Source of the DNA: Candidatus Anaerobiospirillum pullicola
GTDB taxonomy: Bacteria; Pseudomonadota; Gammaproteobacteria; Enterobacterales; Succinivibrionaceae
Direction: 5' to 3'
DNA length: 34,210 bases
Assembly (NCBI GenBank): GCA_018884035.1
Contig: JAHLFE010000016.1
Coordinates: forward strand, 1 to 34,210
Every line of letters begins with the position of its first letter. Position 1 is the first letter of the stretch. This document shows, piece after piece, positions 14,203-22,808 of the stretch. Position numbers and translations under genes: made by a program. The notes below the pieces were generated by a model, which saw only the letters and a program-made list of their open reading frames with translations, was not told where the DNA came from and made no database searches.

Positions 14203-14865
14203 GGTAGTTCCCCCACAAGCATTACCATCAAAATGCCGCTCTATACGCAGCTACGCCGCTGCTTACTCTGGTGATTACTGGTTAGGAGCAGCTGACCTAA
14301 GAGCTGACGTCATTTAAGGCTATCGTGCGTGCCCCTACTGAAGATAATCTCAGGAGATAAGCTCAGGCTCACCTGCCCCATGCCACTTACAGGGTAAGGA
14401 CAGACCAGCACTTAACCTTGCTGCCGTCTTTACCTTAATAGCTCCTAAAATGTTACCACTCTAAACTCAAGGCTGAGGCCACACTTCGGCTTCACCTCAA
14501 GGTGCTATCGAGCTGATGGCACTTTAGCGCAAGCTAAGATGTTCCCCGCATAAAGTAGCACTCATGCTCTCCCAACAGTCCCCACAGACGTGCAGTACTC
14601 CGGTGGTCTTTACCTCACAGCAGAGCAGAGCAGAGCAGAGCAGCCGCATTGCGCTGTGCTTTGTTCACCCTATTCCCTACGCAGGCTCTCATCTGAGCCG
14701 ATAAATCCAAGCTTTACGCTTAAACGTAGCTTTACGCTTGAACGCAAACGCGCGATAATCCTACTTACTTCCCCGCAGTTTTAGAGCCGCAAACACCACC
14801 AGTGCTCAGCTGGCGCCGCAGTAATACTATCCCCTCCCTTGGCACCTCAGATCGATACTATCCCT
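14203..14865. other. intergenic region with pentamer tandem repeat
   Basis: About 660 bp without a credible gene. It contains five tandem AGCAG units (14619-14643). No clear promoter or terminator is seen, although this should be the leader of the secreted-protein pair downstream. Confidence 0.45.
14619..14643 (+). repeat. tandem pentamer (AGCAG) x5
   Basis: Five perfect head-to-tail AGCAG units about 220 bp upstream of the first secreted paralog. A simple repeat able to change length by slippage. Confidence 0.8.
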
Positions 14866-15750
14866 ATGCGTTCTGTTCTCGCTTCGCTCTCCGCCCTCTG
14901 GCAACACCACCGTCGCTCCATGCTGCTTCTTAGCAGTGCCCTTTCTTCTTTGCTACCACTTACTGCCCCTGCTGCTCAGCAGCCCCTGCCATCTCTACCC
15001 CTGAGCACCAGCAGTTCGCCTTTTGCGCAAGGCGCCATTTTCAGTAACGAGGTCTTCTCCGAACAAGAGGACGGTGATAACTACTCCGTACTCCTATCCT
15101 TAAGCCCCAACGACTTAGGCTATGCGGCTAAAATCGGCGGCTACTACAATACCGAGTCCTGCTCCTTTGCTGGTCAATGCAGCCTCGAAAATCGTGGTAG
15201 CTATTACCACCTCACTTGCTATGGCCTTGCCGATAATCCACGTACCATCGCCCGCCCCCGCCTTATCGCCACGTATCTGCCTGATAGCGCTGAGCTCGCC
15301 ATTACCACCCTGCCTACCGATGTCTGCGGCCCGATGACCAATCTCTTAGCGGAGCTGCATGGGCCTTTTGTCCGCCAGAGTATGCTGCCTCTACCTGAGG
15401 GCTTTGATCTTAGTGGCCAGTACACATTAGCTGACAGCCGCCATGGTGGCGACTTTAACAGCTACGGCAGCGTCGAGATGAGCTCCAATGGCAAAACCAT
15501 GCTGGGCAGCGATGCCTATAGCATCAAGGTATCCACCACGCATCGCAGTCACAAATGCACCTTTAGCGGCTTTTGCAATATCATTCCGGCCTTTAACCAG
15601 CTCGAGTGTATTAACGGTGACGATGACCCTAACAACTTCGATGTCTTACAGGGCTTTATCCGTGATGGCCGCTTAGTCTTTACTGAGGGCACCGTAGAGC
15701 ACGCGTGCGAGAGCGGCGGCACCATGTACTTTGAGTTTGCCAAGCAATAG
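14866..15750 (+). CDS. secreted protein of unknown family, duplicated CxFxGxC module (paralog 1)
   Basis: A 294-residue exported protein. The signal region has a basic n-part ('QHHRRSM'), hydrophobic core 'LLLSSALSSLLPLTA' and cleavage near 'APAAQQ'. The mature chain holds two copies of one module. Each has a C-[ST]-F-x-G-x-C motif ('CSFAGQC', 'CTFSGFC'), then a lone cysteine about 15 residues later ('LTC', 'LEC'), then another about 30-40 later ('DVCG', 'HACE'). The four cysteines per module suggest two disulfides in the periplasm or outside. The neighbour starting 43 bp downstream has the same plan. I recognise no named family. The start could be ATG 14920 (giving a shorter signal peptide) or TTG 14839; no Shine-Dalgarno decides. 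Confidence 0.75.
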   Translation: MRSVLASLSALWQHHRRSMLLLSSALSSLLPLTAPAAQQPLPSLPLSTSSSPFAQGAIFSNEVFSEQEDGDNYSVLLSLSPNDLGYAAKIGGYYNTESCSFAGQCSLENRGSYYHLTCYGLADNPRTIARPRLIATYLPDSAELAITTLPTDVCGPMTNLLAELHGPFVRQSMLPLPEGFDLSGQYTLADSRHGGDFNSYGSVEMSSNGKTMLGSDAYSIKVSTTHRSHKCTFSGFCNIIPAFNQLECINGDDDPNNFDVLQGFIRDGRLVFTEGTVEHACESGGTMYFEFAKQ

Positions 15751-15793
15751 AATTCAATCCAGTCCACCCAAGACCTTTGTACCAACTTCAGCA

Positions 15794-16666
15794 ATGAGAC
15801 CTTGTTTTATGACTCGTCACATTCTGCTTTCCAGCGTATTAGGTGGTGCCTTGCTGGGCACTACTCTGACCCTGTTCTCACCTGCTGCCATAGCTTCGGC
15901 CTTGGGTAGCGTTGTCGGTGAGCAAACAGTCACCGCCAACACTGTCACTACAGCTAGCACCACGGCGGGTACGGCTTCTAACACTCTTTTCCCTGAGGGC
16001 GCTGTCTTTGTTAAAGCTGCCGACCCTGACATCTCTATGGAGATGGCGCTGCAGCCAGAGAAAGATGGCTATACAGTGTTAATCCAAGGTAGCCAAGGCA
16101 CGAGCTCCTGCAATTACAGCGGTAACTGCACCTTAGATGGCAGTGCTGCTTCGCTGGTCTGCATCAATGAATCTGATGGTAAGGACAATCCTGTAGTCAT
16201 CGCTTACCACGCTGCCAAGAAGACAATGGAAGTCACCACCGACCCTGGCTCTGCTTGTGGCATGGGAGCGACAGTTCTGGGCCAATACGCGCTTAACGAA
16301 AAGGTAAAGCCTCTGCCATGGGATGCTGACATTGCTGGCACTTATGCGGTCATGCCAGTTGAGGGCGCCGAGTACAGTGGCGAACTTATTATGACCTTGG
16401 AATCCACCGATGAGTACGAGGGTACCAGCATCTACAAGAGCTCCTTTAATGTCTTCAATGGCGCTAATTCGTGCTCCTTTGAGGGTGAGTGCGTTTTATA
16501 TCCGCTGTTTAATCGCGTCAACTGCTCTAGTGGCAGCTTTATGGACGACACCTACGAAACGCTGAACGGCCATGTCAACAATGGCGTGCTGACTTTTGAT
16601 GAGGGCAACTTCCCACTGTCCTGCGGTACCGGCGTCTCGCTGTTAGTGGACTACGCACGCAAGTAA
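15794..16666 (+). CDS. secreted protein of unknown family, duplicated CxFxGxC module (paralog 2)
   Basis: A 290-residue exported protein paralogous to its upstream neighbour. The signal peptide reads 'MTRHILLSSVLGGALLGTTL' and continues to 'SPAAIASA' (from ATG 15809, which may be the true start; ATG 15794 adds five residues). After a Thr/Ala-rich linker the same two modules appear: 'CNYSGNC...LVC...SACG' and 'CSFEGEC...VNC...LSCG', each opened by strand-like 'GYTVLI' or 'IYKSSFNV' segments. Cysteine number and order match paralog 1, but the intervening sequence is strongly diverged, so the tandem duplication is old. Both probably form one operon. The function is unknown: small disulfide-stabilised beta domains could be inhibitors, binding proteins or surface factors, and nothing here decides. 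Confidence 0.75.
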   Translation: MRPCFMTRHILLSSVLGGALLGTTLTLFSPAAIASALGSVVGEQTVTANTVTTASTTAGTASNTLFPEGAVFVKAADPDISMEMALQPEKDGYTVLIQGSQGTSSCNYSGNCTLDGSAASLVCINESDGKDNPVVIAYHAAKKTMEVTTDPGSACGMGATVLGQYALNEKVKPLPWDADIAGTYAVMPVEGAEYSGELIMTLESTDEYEGTSIYKSSFNVFNGANSCSFEGECVLYPLFNRVNCSSGSFMDDTYETLNGHVNNGVLTFDEGNFPLSCGTGVSLLVDYARK

Positions 16667-16973
16667 CGTAGAGCTTTACCGCAAGTGTGAGCTTCTTGAG
16701 GCAGAAGCGCTGTTTCTCTACCGCCTACCGCCCCATCCTAAGAAGCGGTCAGAAGAGATCGTAGCTTAGGTCAGTGGTGCCCACAAGTGCCTGACAGCGC
16801 CTTATCTCGAGAGTAGCACGCAACCACCCACTCTTGAGATAAAACACCTGATTGTAGGCAGCTATATCCTTTGGGATGTGATTTTGGGATACTCTCGCTA
16901 AAGTCCACACCGCAGCGGGCATTCTGTCCCGCTCCCTTTGGCGCAAGCGCAAGCTCTACTACCATAAAAACGC

Positions 16974-17017
16974 AAAAGGCGACAGATCCCTCCAAGCAAG
17001 GGAACTGCCGCCTTTAT
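16974..17017 (-). terminator. intrinsic terminator of hpt-lonH, possibly bidirectional
   Basis: On the minus strand AAAGGCGGCAG pairs with CTGTCGCCTTT (one G-U), with an inner TCCC/GGGA stem, and the helix runs into TTTTGCGTTTTT. On the plus strand the tail is CCTTTATT, weaker but usable for paralog 2. It lies about 130 bp after the lonH stop. Confidence 0.7.
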
Positions 17018-17070
17018 TGCTATGGAGCGGGGCAGCGTTACTTATCACTACCACCACCATGGCTCAGCGC

Positions 17071-17090
17071 AAAGCAAAGCAAAGCAAAGC
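17071..17090 (+). repeat. tandem pentamer (AAAGC) x4
   Basis: Four perfect AAAGC units between the lonH stop and its terminator. It is another of the short tandem arrays common in the non-coding parts of this window. Confidence 0.75.
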
Positions 17091-17149
17091 AGCGAGTGTT
17101 ACCTCTTGCTGGTGGGTAAGTGCCTGCTGGCATGCCTTAAATCTTAATC

Positions 17150-18985
17150 TTACTTGCTCTGCTCCTTGTGCTCTTTGTGCTCCTTGAGCTCATTCTCCTC
17201 CTCCGGCACAAAGATCTCTTTAATCTTCTGCCACAGAGTCACATACCACGGCTCATTCTCATCGTGCTCCACCACAGTATTTAAGCGCGTGCAAATACGG
17301 TGGTAAATCGTGCCCTCCGTCTCCGCATCCCCCCAATCTAAGGTGGTTAAGAGCTTCATGGCCTCAGTGACGTGATTGACCGTAAAGATGTGGAATTTAC
17401 CCGCCTTAACGGCATGCACCACCGCCGGACGCAGCACCAGCTGCTCCACACAGGCACTAGGGATGATCACACCCTGCGTTCCCGTAAAGCCATGTAAGCG
17501 GCACACGCGATAGAAGCCTTCGATCTTCTCGTTAACGCCACCAACAGCCTGCACATCACCAAACTGATCGACCGCGCCGGTTACTGCTAAGTCTTGGCGA
17601 ATAGGCACACCAGCGATCACCGAGATCACAGCACACAAGCCCGTTAAGCTGGCACTGTCACCATCAATCTCGCTATAGCTCTGCTCAAAGACGAGGCTAG
17701 CCGACACTGGCAGTGGTTGCTCGGCGCCAAACTCTTTGGTCAAAAAGCCATTGATGATCATCATGGCCTTAGCGTGGATTTGACCGGCCAACTCCGCCTT
17801 GCGCTCAATGTCGATCACATCACCATCCCCACCGACACGCAACGAGGCGGTGATACGCACAGGCTCACCATACTCGTAAGAGGAGCCCAGCGTCTCAATG
17901 ACCGAGAGACCGTTAATTTGCCCGACCACGGCACCACGGGTGGCAATGAGTAATTGGCGATCGCGGTGCTCTCTTAAGCTGGCCATAGCTAAGAGATTGT
18001 TACGAAAATCCTGCGCACACAGGGCCTTAAGCATATGCCGCCGCGTCACCACCTGGGATAAATGCACCGCATCTACTTCCCCTGCCTCCGCCGCTGCCGC
18101 GAGGTCTTGATCTAAAATCAGACCATGCTCACTGTGCAATGCTTTTTTGGAGTCTACAGGGTTACGCTGGGCATAAGCGCTAGCTGAGCACACTAAAGAG
18201 TAAATATTGCGCTCAGGTAAGCCAATGTAGCGGCGATCACCACTTAAGCGGCAAGCGTACATCGCCAAGAGCTCTAAAGCCGCAGTGGTAAAAGGCAGCA
18301 CGCGACCTGTGGAGCTTTGCTGGTAATGGGAAATTAAACCCGCTAAGGTGATCAAAGCCCCATTAGCGCTAAACTCCAAGACGATATCAGCATGTAAGGC
18401 GTTATCGGCATAAGGCCAGATCATGCTTAGCTGCGCCACGTCAGTAGCATCACCAGTTAAGATCAGCTTAAGCTTAGTGTTCTGCGCTAAGCACGCCTCC
18501 AGCATACCGAGCCACTTAGGATGGTCGATAAGATGCGTGCATGGCATCACCACTACGCTCTCAGTGGTATCGTTAGTAACGATGCCGACCTCTTTATCAT
18601 TACCAAAGAGCTCAAACTTGGTAGGCGCCATGGCAATGATGGGAGCAGGGCCGCCTAACTCATGCACTAAGTCCTCAGCTGTCCCCATGGCATCAACCGC
18701 ATTAGGCGTGCAGAGGATTAAGAGGCGCTCACTGTCTTGCTGTAAGAGAGCACGGGTCGCATTACGCGCACGCCACTGCATCGAGGCAAAGGTACGAGGA
18801 GGCACCAACTCTGAATTGAGGAGCAAAGCCTTTTGCAAAATCTTAACAGTGTTGGCTTCGGTTTCATCCACGATCTCGCCACCTGCACGCACGGCAACTG
18901 TGGCTACCTCGATGGCATCCTTAAAGTGCTTCCTAGCCTGAGGCAGATCAGCCAGCTTCGGATATAAGTCCTCCGCCTCCAGCAT
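17150..18985 (-). CDS. Lon-family peptidase (S16) of the YcbZ/LonH type
   Basis: The 611-residue protein ends in a complete Lon proteolytic domain. Catalytic Ser444 lies in 'EIDGDSAS' and Lys487 in 'GGVNEKIEGF', 43 residues apart exactly as in Lon. Flanking text ('GQINGLSVIE', 'DIERKAELAGQIHAK', 'FEQSYSEIDGDSAS', 'AVTGAVDQFGDVQAVGG') is close to E. coli YcbZ. The N-terminal 370 residues correspond to the YcbZ region, and I see no Walker A (GxxGxGK), so ATP hydrolysis is doubtful. Substrates are unknown. Upstream in-frame starts (to 19090) would overlap hpt by 56 bp. I chose ATG 18985 because AAGGGG precedes it by five bases and it gives an N-terminus like YcbZ ('EDLYPKLADL' versus 'RDLVPDTDSY'). 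It is cotranscribed with hpt. Confidence 0.88.
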   Translation of the reverse strand: MLEAEDLYPKLADLPQARKHFKDAIEVATVAVRAGGEIVDETEANTVKILQKALLLNSELVPPRTFASMQWRARNATRALLQQDSERLLILCTPNAVDAMGTAEDLVHELGGPAPIIAMAPTKFELFGNDKEVGIVTNDTTESVVVMPCTHLIDHPKWLGMLEACLAQNTKLKLILTGDATDVAQLSMIWPYADNALHADIVLEFSANGALITLAGLISHYQQSSTGRVLPFTTAALELLAMYACRLSGDRRYIGLPERNIYSLVCSASAYAQRNPVDSKKALHSEHGLILDQDLAAAAEAGEVDAVHLSQVVTRRHMLKALCAQDFRNNLLAMASLREHRDRQLLIATRGAVVGQINGLSVIETLGSSYEYGEPVRITASLRVGGDGDVIDIERKAELAGQIHAKAMMIINGFLTKEFGAEQPLPVSASLVFEQSYSEIDGDSASLTGLCAVISVIAGVPIRQDLAVTGAVDQFGDVQAVGGVNEKIEGFYRVCRLHGFTGTQGVIIPSACVEQLVLRPAVVHAVKAGKFHIFTVNHVTEAMKLLTTLDWGDAETEGTIYHRICTRLNTVVEHDENEPWYVTLWQKIKEIFVPEEENELKEHKEHKEQSK

Positions 18986-18990
18986 GATTA

Positions 18991-18996
18991 CCCCTT
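18991..18996 (-). promoter_or_regulatory. ribosome binding site for lonH
   Basis: AAGGGG on the minus strand ends five bases before ATG 18985, supporting that start over upstream candidates lying within hpt. Confidence 0.6.
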
Positions 18997-19034
18997 TTAA
19001 CACCTCAGAGGTGGTGCCATCTTGACGGCGGAAC

Positions 19035-19580
19035 TTAACGGTTTGCAAGGACGACCTCAAAAATCCCATCGAGTTGACGGTAATGCTCACCTAAATCGAG
19101 GCCATAGCCCACAATAAAGCCCTCCTCTAAGGTGAAGGCGTGATAGGCGATGTCAACCTCAACTTGGCGACGCTCTTTTTTATCGATGCATACGGCAATC
19201 TTTACCGAGCGCGCACCTTTGGCATACATGTGCTGCACGATCTCGTGCATGGTAAGGCCCGTGTCCACCACATCTTCCACCAAGAGCACATCAAGGCCCG
19301 TGACATCGAGCTCGACGTCCTTGATGAAATTGACCTTACCGGAGCTGTGATCAGTATTACCGTAGGAGGACGCGCGCAGGGTGTCAATCACCATTTGGGG
19401 GTGATCAATGGCACGAATCAAGTCAGAGAAGAAAGGAATTGCACCTTTGAGGATACAGACGCAGCAGAGCTTCTTATCGTGGTAGTCAGCTGAGATTTCT
19501 TTACCCAGAGCCTGTACACGCTCTTGCAATTGCTCATGAGTAAAGACTGGTTTGAGTTCTTTGACCTGCAACTCTTCCAT
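19035..19580 (-). CDS. hpt: hypoxanthine phosphoribosyltransferase
   Basis: A 181-residue purine-salvage enzyme, converting hypoxanthine (and usually guanine) plus PRPP to IMP/GMP in the cytoplasm. The PRPP-binding loop [10 protein letters not shown] is at residues 101-110, matching E. coli Hpt 'VEDIIDSGNT'. Other family marks are '[19 protein letters not shown]' (E. coli 'LVGLLRGSFMFMADLCREV'), the flexible-loop 'ASSYGN' and the C-terminal '[27 protein letters not shown]' (E. coli '[26 protein letters not shown]'). Length is normal (E. coli 178). It is the first gene of a two-gene operon with lonH, which starts 49 bp after its stop. A good promoter sits about 146 bp upstream. Confidence 0.93.
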   Translation of the reverse strand: MEELQVKELKPVFTHEQLQERVQALGKEISADYHDKKLCCVCILKGAIPFFSDLIRAIDHPQMVIDTLRASSYGNTDHSSGKVNFIKDVELDVTGLDVLLVEDVVDTGLTMHEIVQHMYAKGARSVKIAVCIDKKERRQVEVDIAYHAFTLEEGFIVGYGLDLGEHYRQLDGIFEVVLANR

Positions 19581-19725
19581 GATGCATCCCCTGTGGCGTA
19601 GCGGTTACAGGCTAACCTCCGACCAAGATTGCTGGCCGCAGCTTAGTTTGTGCGGTGCAGAGTGCACCTCACATGGTAGTGGGCCTAGCCCGCACCATGA
19701 GCTTAACCGCCAAAAATGTTGCCAC

Positions 19726-19754
19726 ATTATAAGCTGACCACGTGCTAAGTGTAA
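19726..19754 (-). promoter_or_regulatory. sigma70-type promoter for hpt-lonH
   Basis: On the minus strand TTACAC (19749-19754) and a perfect TATAAT (19726-19731) are separated by 17 bp. Transcription should start near 19718, giving a leader of about 138 nt before hpt. Confidence 0.75.
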
Positions 19755-19786
19755 GCTCTGCGGCAAATATCGCCTTGAGAAAGCAG

Positions 19787-19823
19787 CATAAGGGCGCATG
19801 TGCTACACACATAAGGGCGCATG
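19787..19823. repeat. direct repeat upstream of the hpt promoter
   Basis: CATAAGGGCGCATG occurs twice (19787-19800 and 19810-19823), 23 bp apart start to start. It lies 33-69 bp upstream of the -35 box, a position typical for an activator site, but no regulator is recognised. Confidence 0.4.
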
Positions 19824-20101
19824 GGCACAGTGGCGTTAAACTCAAAGCAGCATCTGACAAGGGCAACGAGCAAGAGCTTAAGGCGCCATGCGTGGTGAGA
19901 GGCAACAGTTGCAGTAACTGTGTCGAGGTTAGCTTCTGTCAGTGCAAAGATGGGGCGCTACTTATGCGCAACCACCAGCGCTCATGTTTGCTCCCTGAAG
20001 AAGCGATCAGCACGTTCCACTTCTAAGATGGTTTCAGATGACTCCCTCTTTATTTAGCTGAGGTCACTCTGCAGAGGTGATCACATCACCGATACCAACA
20101 T

Positions 20102-20126
20102 AAAAGGCGCCACGTGGCGCCCTTTA
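20102..20126 (-). terminator. intrinsic terminator built on a 16-bp palindrome
   Basis: GGCGCCAC/GTGGCGCC (20106-20121) is a perfect dyad flanked by AAAA on one side and CTTTAT on the other. Read on the minus strand it gives a GC stem followed by TTTTATG, 20 bp after the stop of the gene ending at 20142. Confidence 0.75.
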
Positions 20127-20141
20127 TCTTTAGCATAAGCT

Positions 20142-22808
20142 CTAATACAGAGACATTACATGATGCCTCATGTTGTTATCATTTTGCGCTGTAGTACGGC
20201 TTAACTGCTCAGCATGCTGCACTGGCTCTAACACCTTTTGGTGACGCGCATCGATGTAATCAAAAAGCACGCGGGCAAGGCTGGCAATAGCCGCCTCGGC
20301 CTTAGAGTCAGCAAAACCCTCCACCATTGGCATATTGCGAATGGAGATAGCAATGACCACGCTATAGCCTTGGTACTTAACTAGGGCTAAGTCGCTGATC
20401 ACCGTGCGGGTACCTAAGGTGTTATCTACACCACCAATACCCACAGTCGAGTAAATGGCGTAGTCAATTTCGTCATAATCGCCATCGTTGCTATTGCCCG
20501 TGTTGATCGTATTACGCCGACTATGCGAGGCAATGCTGTCACGCACGCCCTTTTGGATATAGCCCTGATCCTTGACGTTGAAGTACATGATGTCGTCAAT
20601 AAGACCACGCGCATCTTCCGTTAACTCACTATCTTGACTGTACAGGGCTAAGAGCTTAGCACTGGAGTACAGCGACGCTTGGTTGTCATTGATGAGCTTG
20701 GAGTTGGCGATGATTTCTGAGCTCTTGGTATTAAAGGACACATCCGTCAAGCCCTTGATGTGATCGGAGATCTCTAATGTTGCCAGCGAGCCCAAATAGT
20801 TGACCAGCACGTCATTGGCATTAGGGTCACCCTCTTCTAAGGCGTAGTTAAAGAGCTCGCTCAATAAAATGGTGTAAGGCACCCCCTCTTTAAGGCGACG
20901 CTCGAGCATTTGCTGATCGCGCTTAAAGCGATCAGAGCTGGTGCTGGCCTGTAAGATCTCATCACGATCTGGACGGGAACTTCTACCCAACTGCTGATCA
21001 CGCATCATTTCGGCGATCACTTTACCGCGCTGGGCGCCGGTAACCTGCGCATCTGCTTTAGCTTTATCTACACTCTGGCTTGAGCCGGTAAAACGCAGAG
21101 CAGCTAGCATTGGCGACTTAATATCATCACGCACCGAGTTCGACGCAAAGCGAATCACCGTAGAGCCGGTATCTCCACGTGAGCTCATGAGGCGGGCTAC
21201 GGCATAAGCTAAGTGGAAGTTGTCTAAACCATACAATGGATAAAGGCTATTATCCTTTAACGCCACTAAGCCGTCGTTATCGAGCAACACAAAGCCCATC
21301 TCGGCACCTAAGTTCTGCTCAATATGGGCAACCGCCTGTTGCAGCTTGGTAAAGTCACCACCCTCATCGACAAAGAAGACATCCTTAGTCTTAGGTAGGC
21401 TCTTATAGACCTCATCTTGACGCGAGAAATCACCAAAGGCCTTAAAGTTAGGATCGTTGGTACGCTTTAACACCTGCATTTGGTCATATAAGCGCAGGCG
21501 GGCCTCCATAGCCTCGTCAGGATCAAGTTGCGCAAAAGGACGCTTTCCAGAAGCAATAGCCTCACGGGCTTGCGCCTCTTGCATCTTTTTGACGTCGATG
21601 CCACCGGTAATAGGATCGTAGTAAGGCGAGGCTAAAGGATCAAAATTCTGCTCCGCTTGCTCTACGGTCTCTTGCATTGTTGGCATGGAGAAGGGGCCAT
21701 TACCTTGAGCTGTTAAGTTCTTTTTGCCGCTGTAATCGACGTTAGCTGATGGGGCAGGCACGACAAAAGAGCGCCCGCTGAGGTTCATTGGCTGCACACC
21801 GGTGCTTGGGAGCAGGGCTGCGGCGGCAGCACGTGCTTGAGCTAAATTGCGCGCGGCATCAGCTTCAAGCTGTGACGCTCGAACAGACGCATTTGGCGTG
21901 ACATACTGTCGCTGCTGCTGTTGCTGTGGCGCCGCTTGCAGTGGTGCAGCTTGCTGTACAGGAGCATTGGCTGCCTGGTATTGCGCGGCGGCTGCGGCAG
22001 CTGCGGCTGCGGCCGCAGGGGCTACGACATAGCGCGTGGCGTTTGCTTGCTGTCCTTGTGGAGATTGAGGCTGGGTGGTGGCAGCAATAGTGCGTGCTGT
22101 TGGCAAGTTGTCAGCATTGGCACGCAGCAAGGTAGCCTGCACCGGCACTTCACCGCTAGCAGCAGAGAAGCGGTTGTACTGACGCTGACGCTGCATTTGC
22201 TCGCGGCGATACTCCTGCTCCATGTGCTGGCGCTGTTGCTGGTGCTGACGCCATTGCTGCTGACGAATATTGTTACGTTGCTCTGGAGTTAAGCGGCTTG
22301 GATAGCCTGAAGCAGAGGAATGAGCCTCACGGGCGGCACTAGCAGCTTGATTGTGTGCTCTGCGGGCAGCTTGCTGTGCTTCACGGTGGGCTTGAGCAGC
22401 GGATGTTGCGGCTAAGGTTGGCTGCACGTTTTGCCCTTGAGCATACAGCGCAGGCTGCACCATACGCTGGGCAGCAGGTTGCGCCAGACGCGGCGCTTGC
22501 TGATTATTAGGTGCTAACCCAAAGCGCTGTAAGTCAGCTTGTTGCTGCGCTTCGATGCGTGCTTGCGCCTGACGCATAGCTTGCACTTGAGCCGATGAGT
22601 TTTGATCTTGGGCAGCAGCGGTAATCGAAGCGGTATTGGACACAGCCAGAGATGTGGCTGGCGTGATCAGCAGGCCACCAGTTAAAAAACAGGCTTGTAC
22701 CATCAGAGCCAGACGGCTCTTGCGGCAAGAAGAGGACGGAGTATGTGCTGGGGACAAGGCAGCTAAATGCTGCACAGCGCGAGCAGAGGCCACGGTATTT
22801 CTCTCCAT
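20142..22808 (-). CDS. exported protein with degenerate serine beta-lactamase-like domain and Ala/Gln-rich N-terminus
   Basis: 888 residues. A basic stretch 'CRKSRL' and hydrophobic 'ALMVQACFLTGGLLITPATSLA' near residues 28-56 form a signal peptide or anchor. Residues about 60-340 are Ala/Gln/Arg low complexity, with a run of about ten alanines. From about residue 500 the order resembles a class A beta-lactamase (Beta-lactamase2) fold: 'MGFVLLDNDGLVALKDNSLYPLYGLDNFHLAYAVARLM', then 'LLSELFNYALEEGDPNANDVLVNYLGS', a helix 'SLYSSAKLLALYSQDSELTEDARGLIDDIM', and 'YAIYSTVGIGG...ISDLALVKYQGYSVVIAIS'. All catalytic motifs appear replaced: SxxK by D529-N-F-H532, SDN by G660-D-P662, KTG by S787-T-V-G790. 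I infer an inactive, periplasmic binding or scaffold protein. The start is ATG 22808 behind GAGGAAG (six-base spacing), not TTG 22823. Confidence 0.6.
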   Translation of the reverse strand: MERNTVASARAVQHLAALSPAHTPSSSCRKSRLALMVQACFLTGGLLITPATSLAVSNTASITAAAQDQNSSAQVQAMRQAQARIEAQQQADLQRFGLAPNNQQAPRLAQPAAQRMVQPALYAQGQNVQPTLAATSAAQAHREAQQAARRAHNQAASAAREAHSSASGYPSRLTPEQRNNIRQQQWRQHQQQRQHMEQEYRREQMQRQRQYNRFSAASGEVPVQATLLRANADNLPTARTIAATTQPQSPQGQQANATRYVVAPAAAAAAAAAAAQYQAANAPVQQAAPLQAAPQQQQQRQYVTPNASVRASQLEADAARNLAQARAAAAALLPSTGVQPMNLSGRSFVVPAPSANVDYSGKKNLTAQGNGPFSMPTMQETVEQAEQNFDPLASPYYDPITGGIDVKKMQEAQAREAIASGKRPFAQLDPDEAMEARLRLYDQMQVLKRTNDPNFKAFGDFSRQDEVYKSLPKTKDVFFVDEGGDFTKLQQAVAHIEQNLGAEMGFVLLDNDGLVALKDNSLYPLYGLDNFHLAYAVARLMSSRGDTGSTVIRFASNSVRDDIKSPMLAALRFTGSSQSVDKAKADAQVTGAQRGKVIAEMMRDQQLGRSSRPDRDEILQASTSSDRFKRDQQMLERRLKEGVPYTILLSELFNYALEEGDPNANDVLVNYLGSLATLEISDHIKGLTDVSFNTKSSEIIANSKLINDNQASLYSSAKLLALYSQDSELTEDARGLIDDIMYFNVKDQGYIQKGVRDSIASHSRRNTINTGNSNDGDYDEIDYAIYSTVGIGGVDNTLGTRTVISDLALVKYQGYSVVIAISIRNMPMVEGFADSKAEAAIASLARVLFDYIDARHQKVLEPVQHAEQLSRTTAQNDNNMRHHVMSLY

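Larger units (their letters stand above)
16667..17149. other. convergent intergenic region
   Basis: This 483-bp gap lies between convergent genes. It holds a small hairpin GCTTCT-TGAGGC-AGAAGC (16691-16708) after paralog 2, a terminator (16974-17017) and four AAAGC repeats (17071-17090). No gene is supported. Confidence 0.5.
19581..20141. other. intergenic region upstream of hpt
   Basis: Holds the hpt promoter (19726-19754), two 14-bp direct repeats further upstream (19787-19800, 19810-19823) and, at the far end, the terminator of the minus-strand gene ending at 20142 read against it (20102-20126). A plus-strand frame at 19742-20026 lacks a ribosome site and is not accepted as a gene. Confidence 0.5.

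Noticed and set aside
19035..19090. 56-bp overlap of lonH with hpt
   Set aside because: It arises only if the longest frame is taken; the start at 18985 has a ribosome site and fits the family N-terminus.
19742..20026. 94-codon plus-strand frame upstream of hpt
   Set aside because: It starts at GTG without a ribosome site and overlaps the opposing hpt promoter and its upstream repeats.
22021..22300. plus-strand frames opposite the Ala/Gln-rich segment
   Set aside because: Cys/Ala/Leu-rich mirror products of low-complexity coding on the minus strand.
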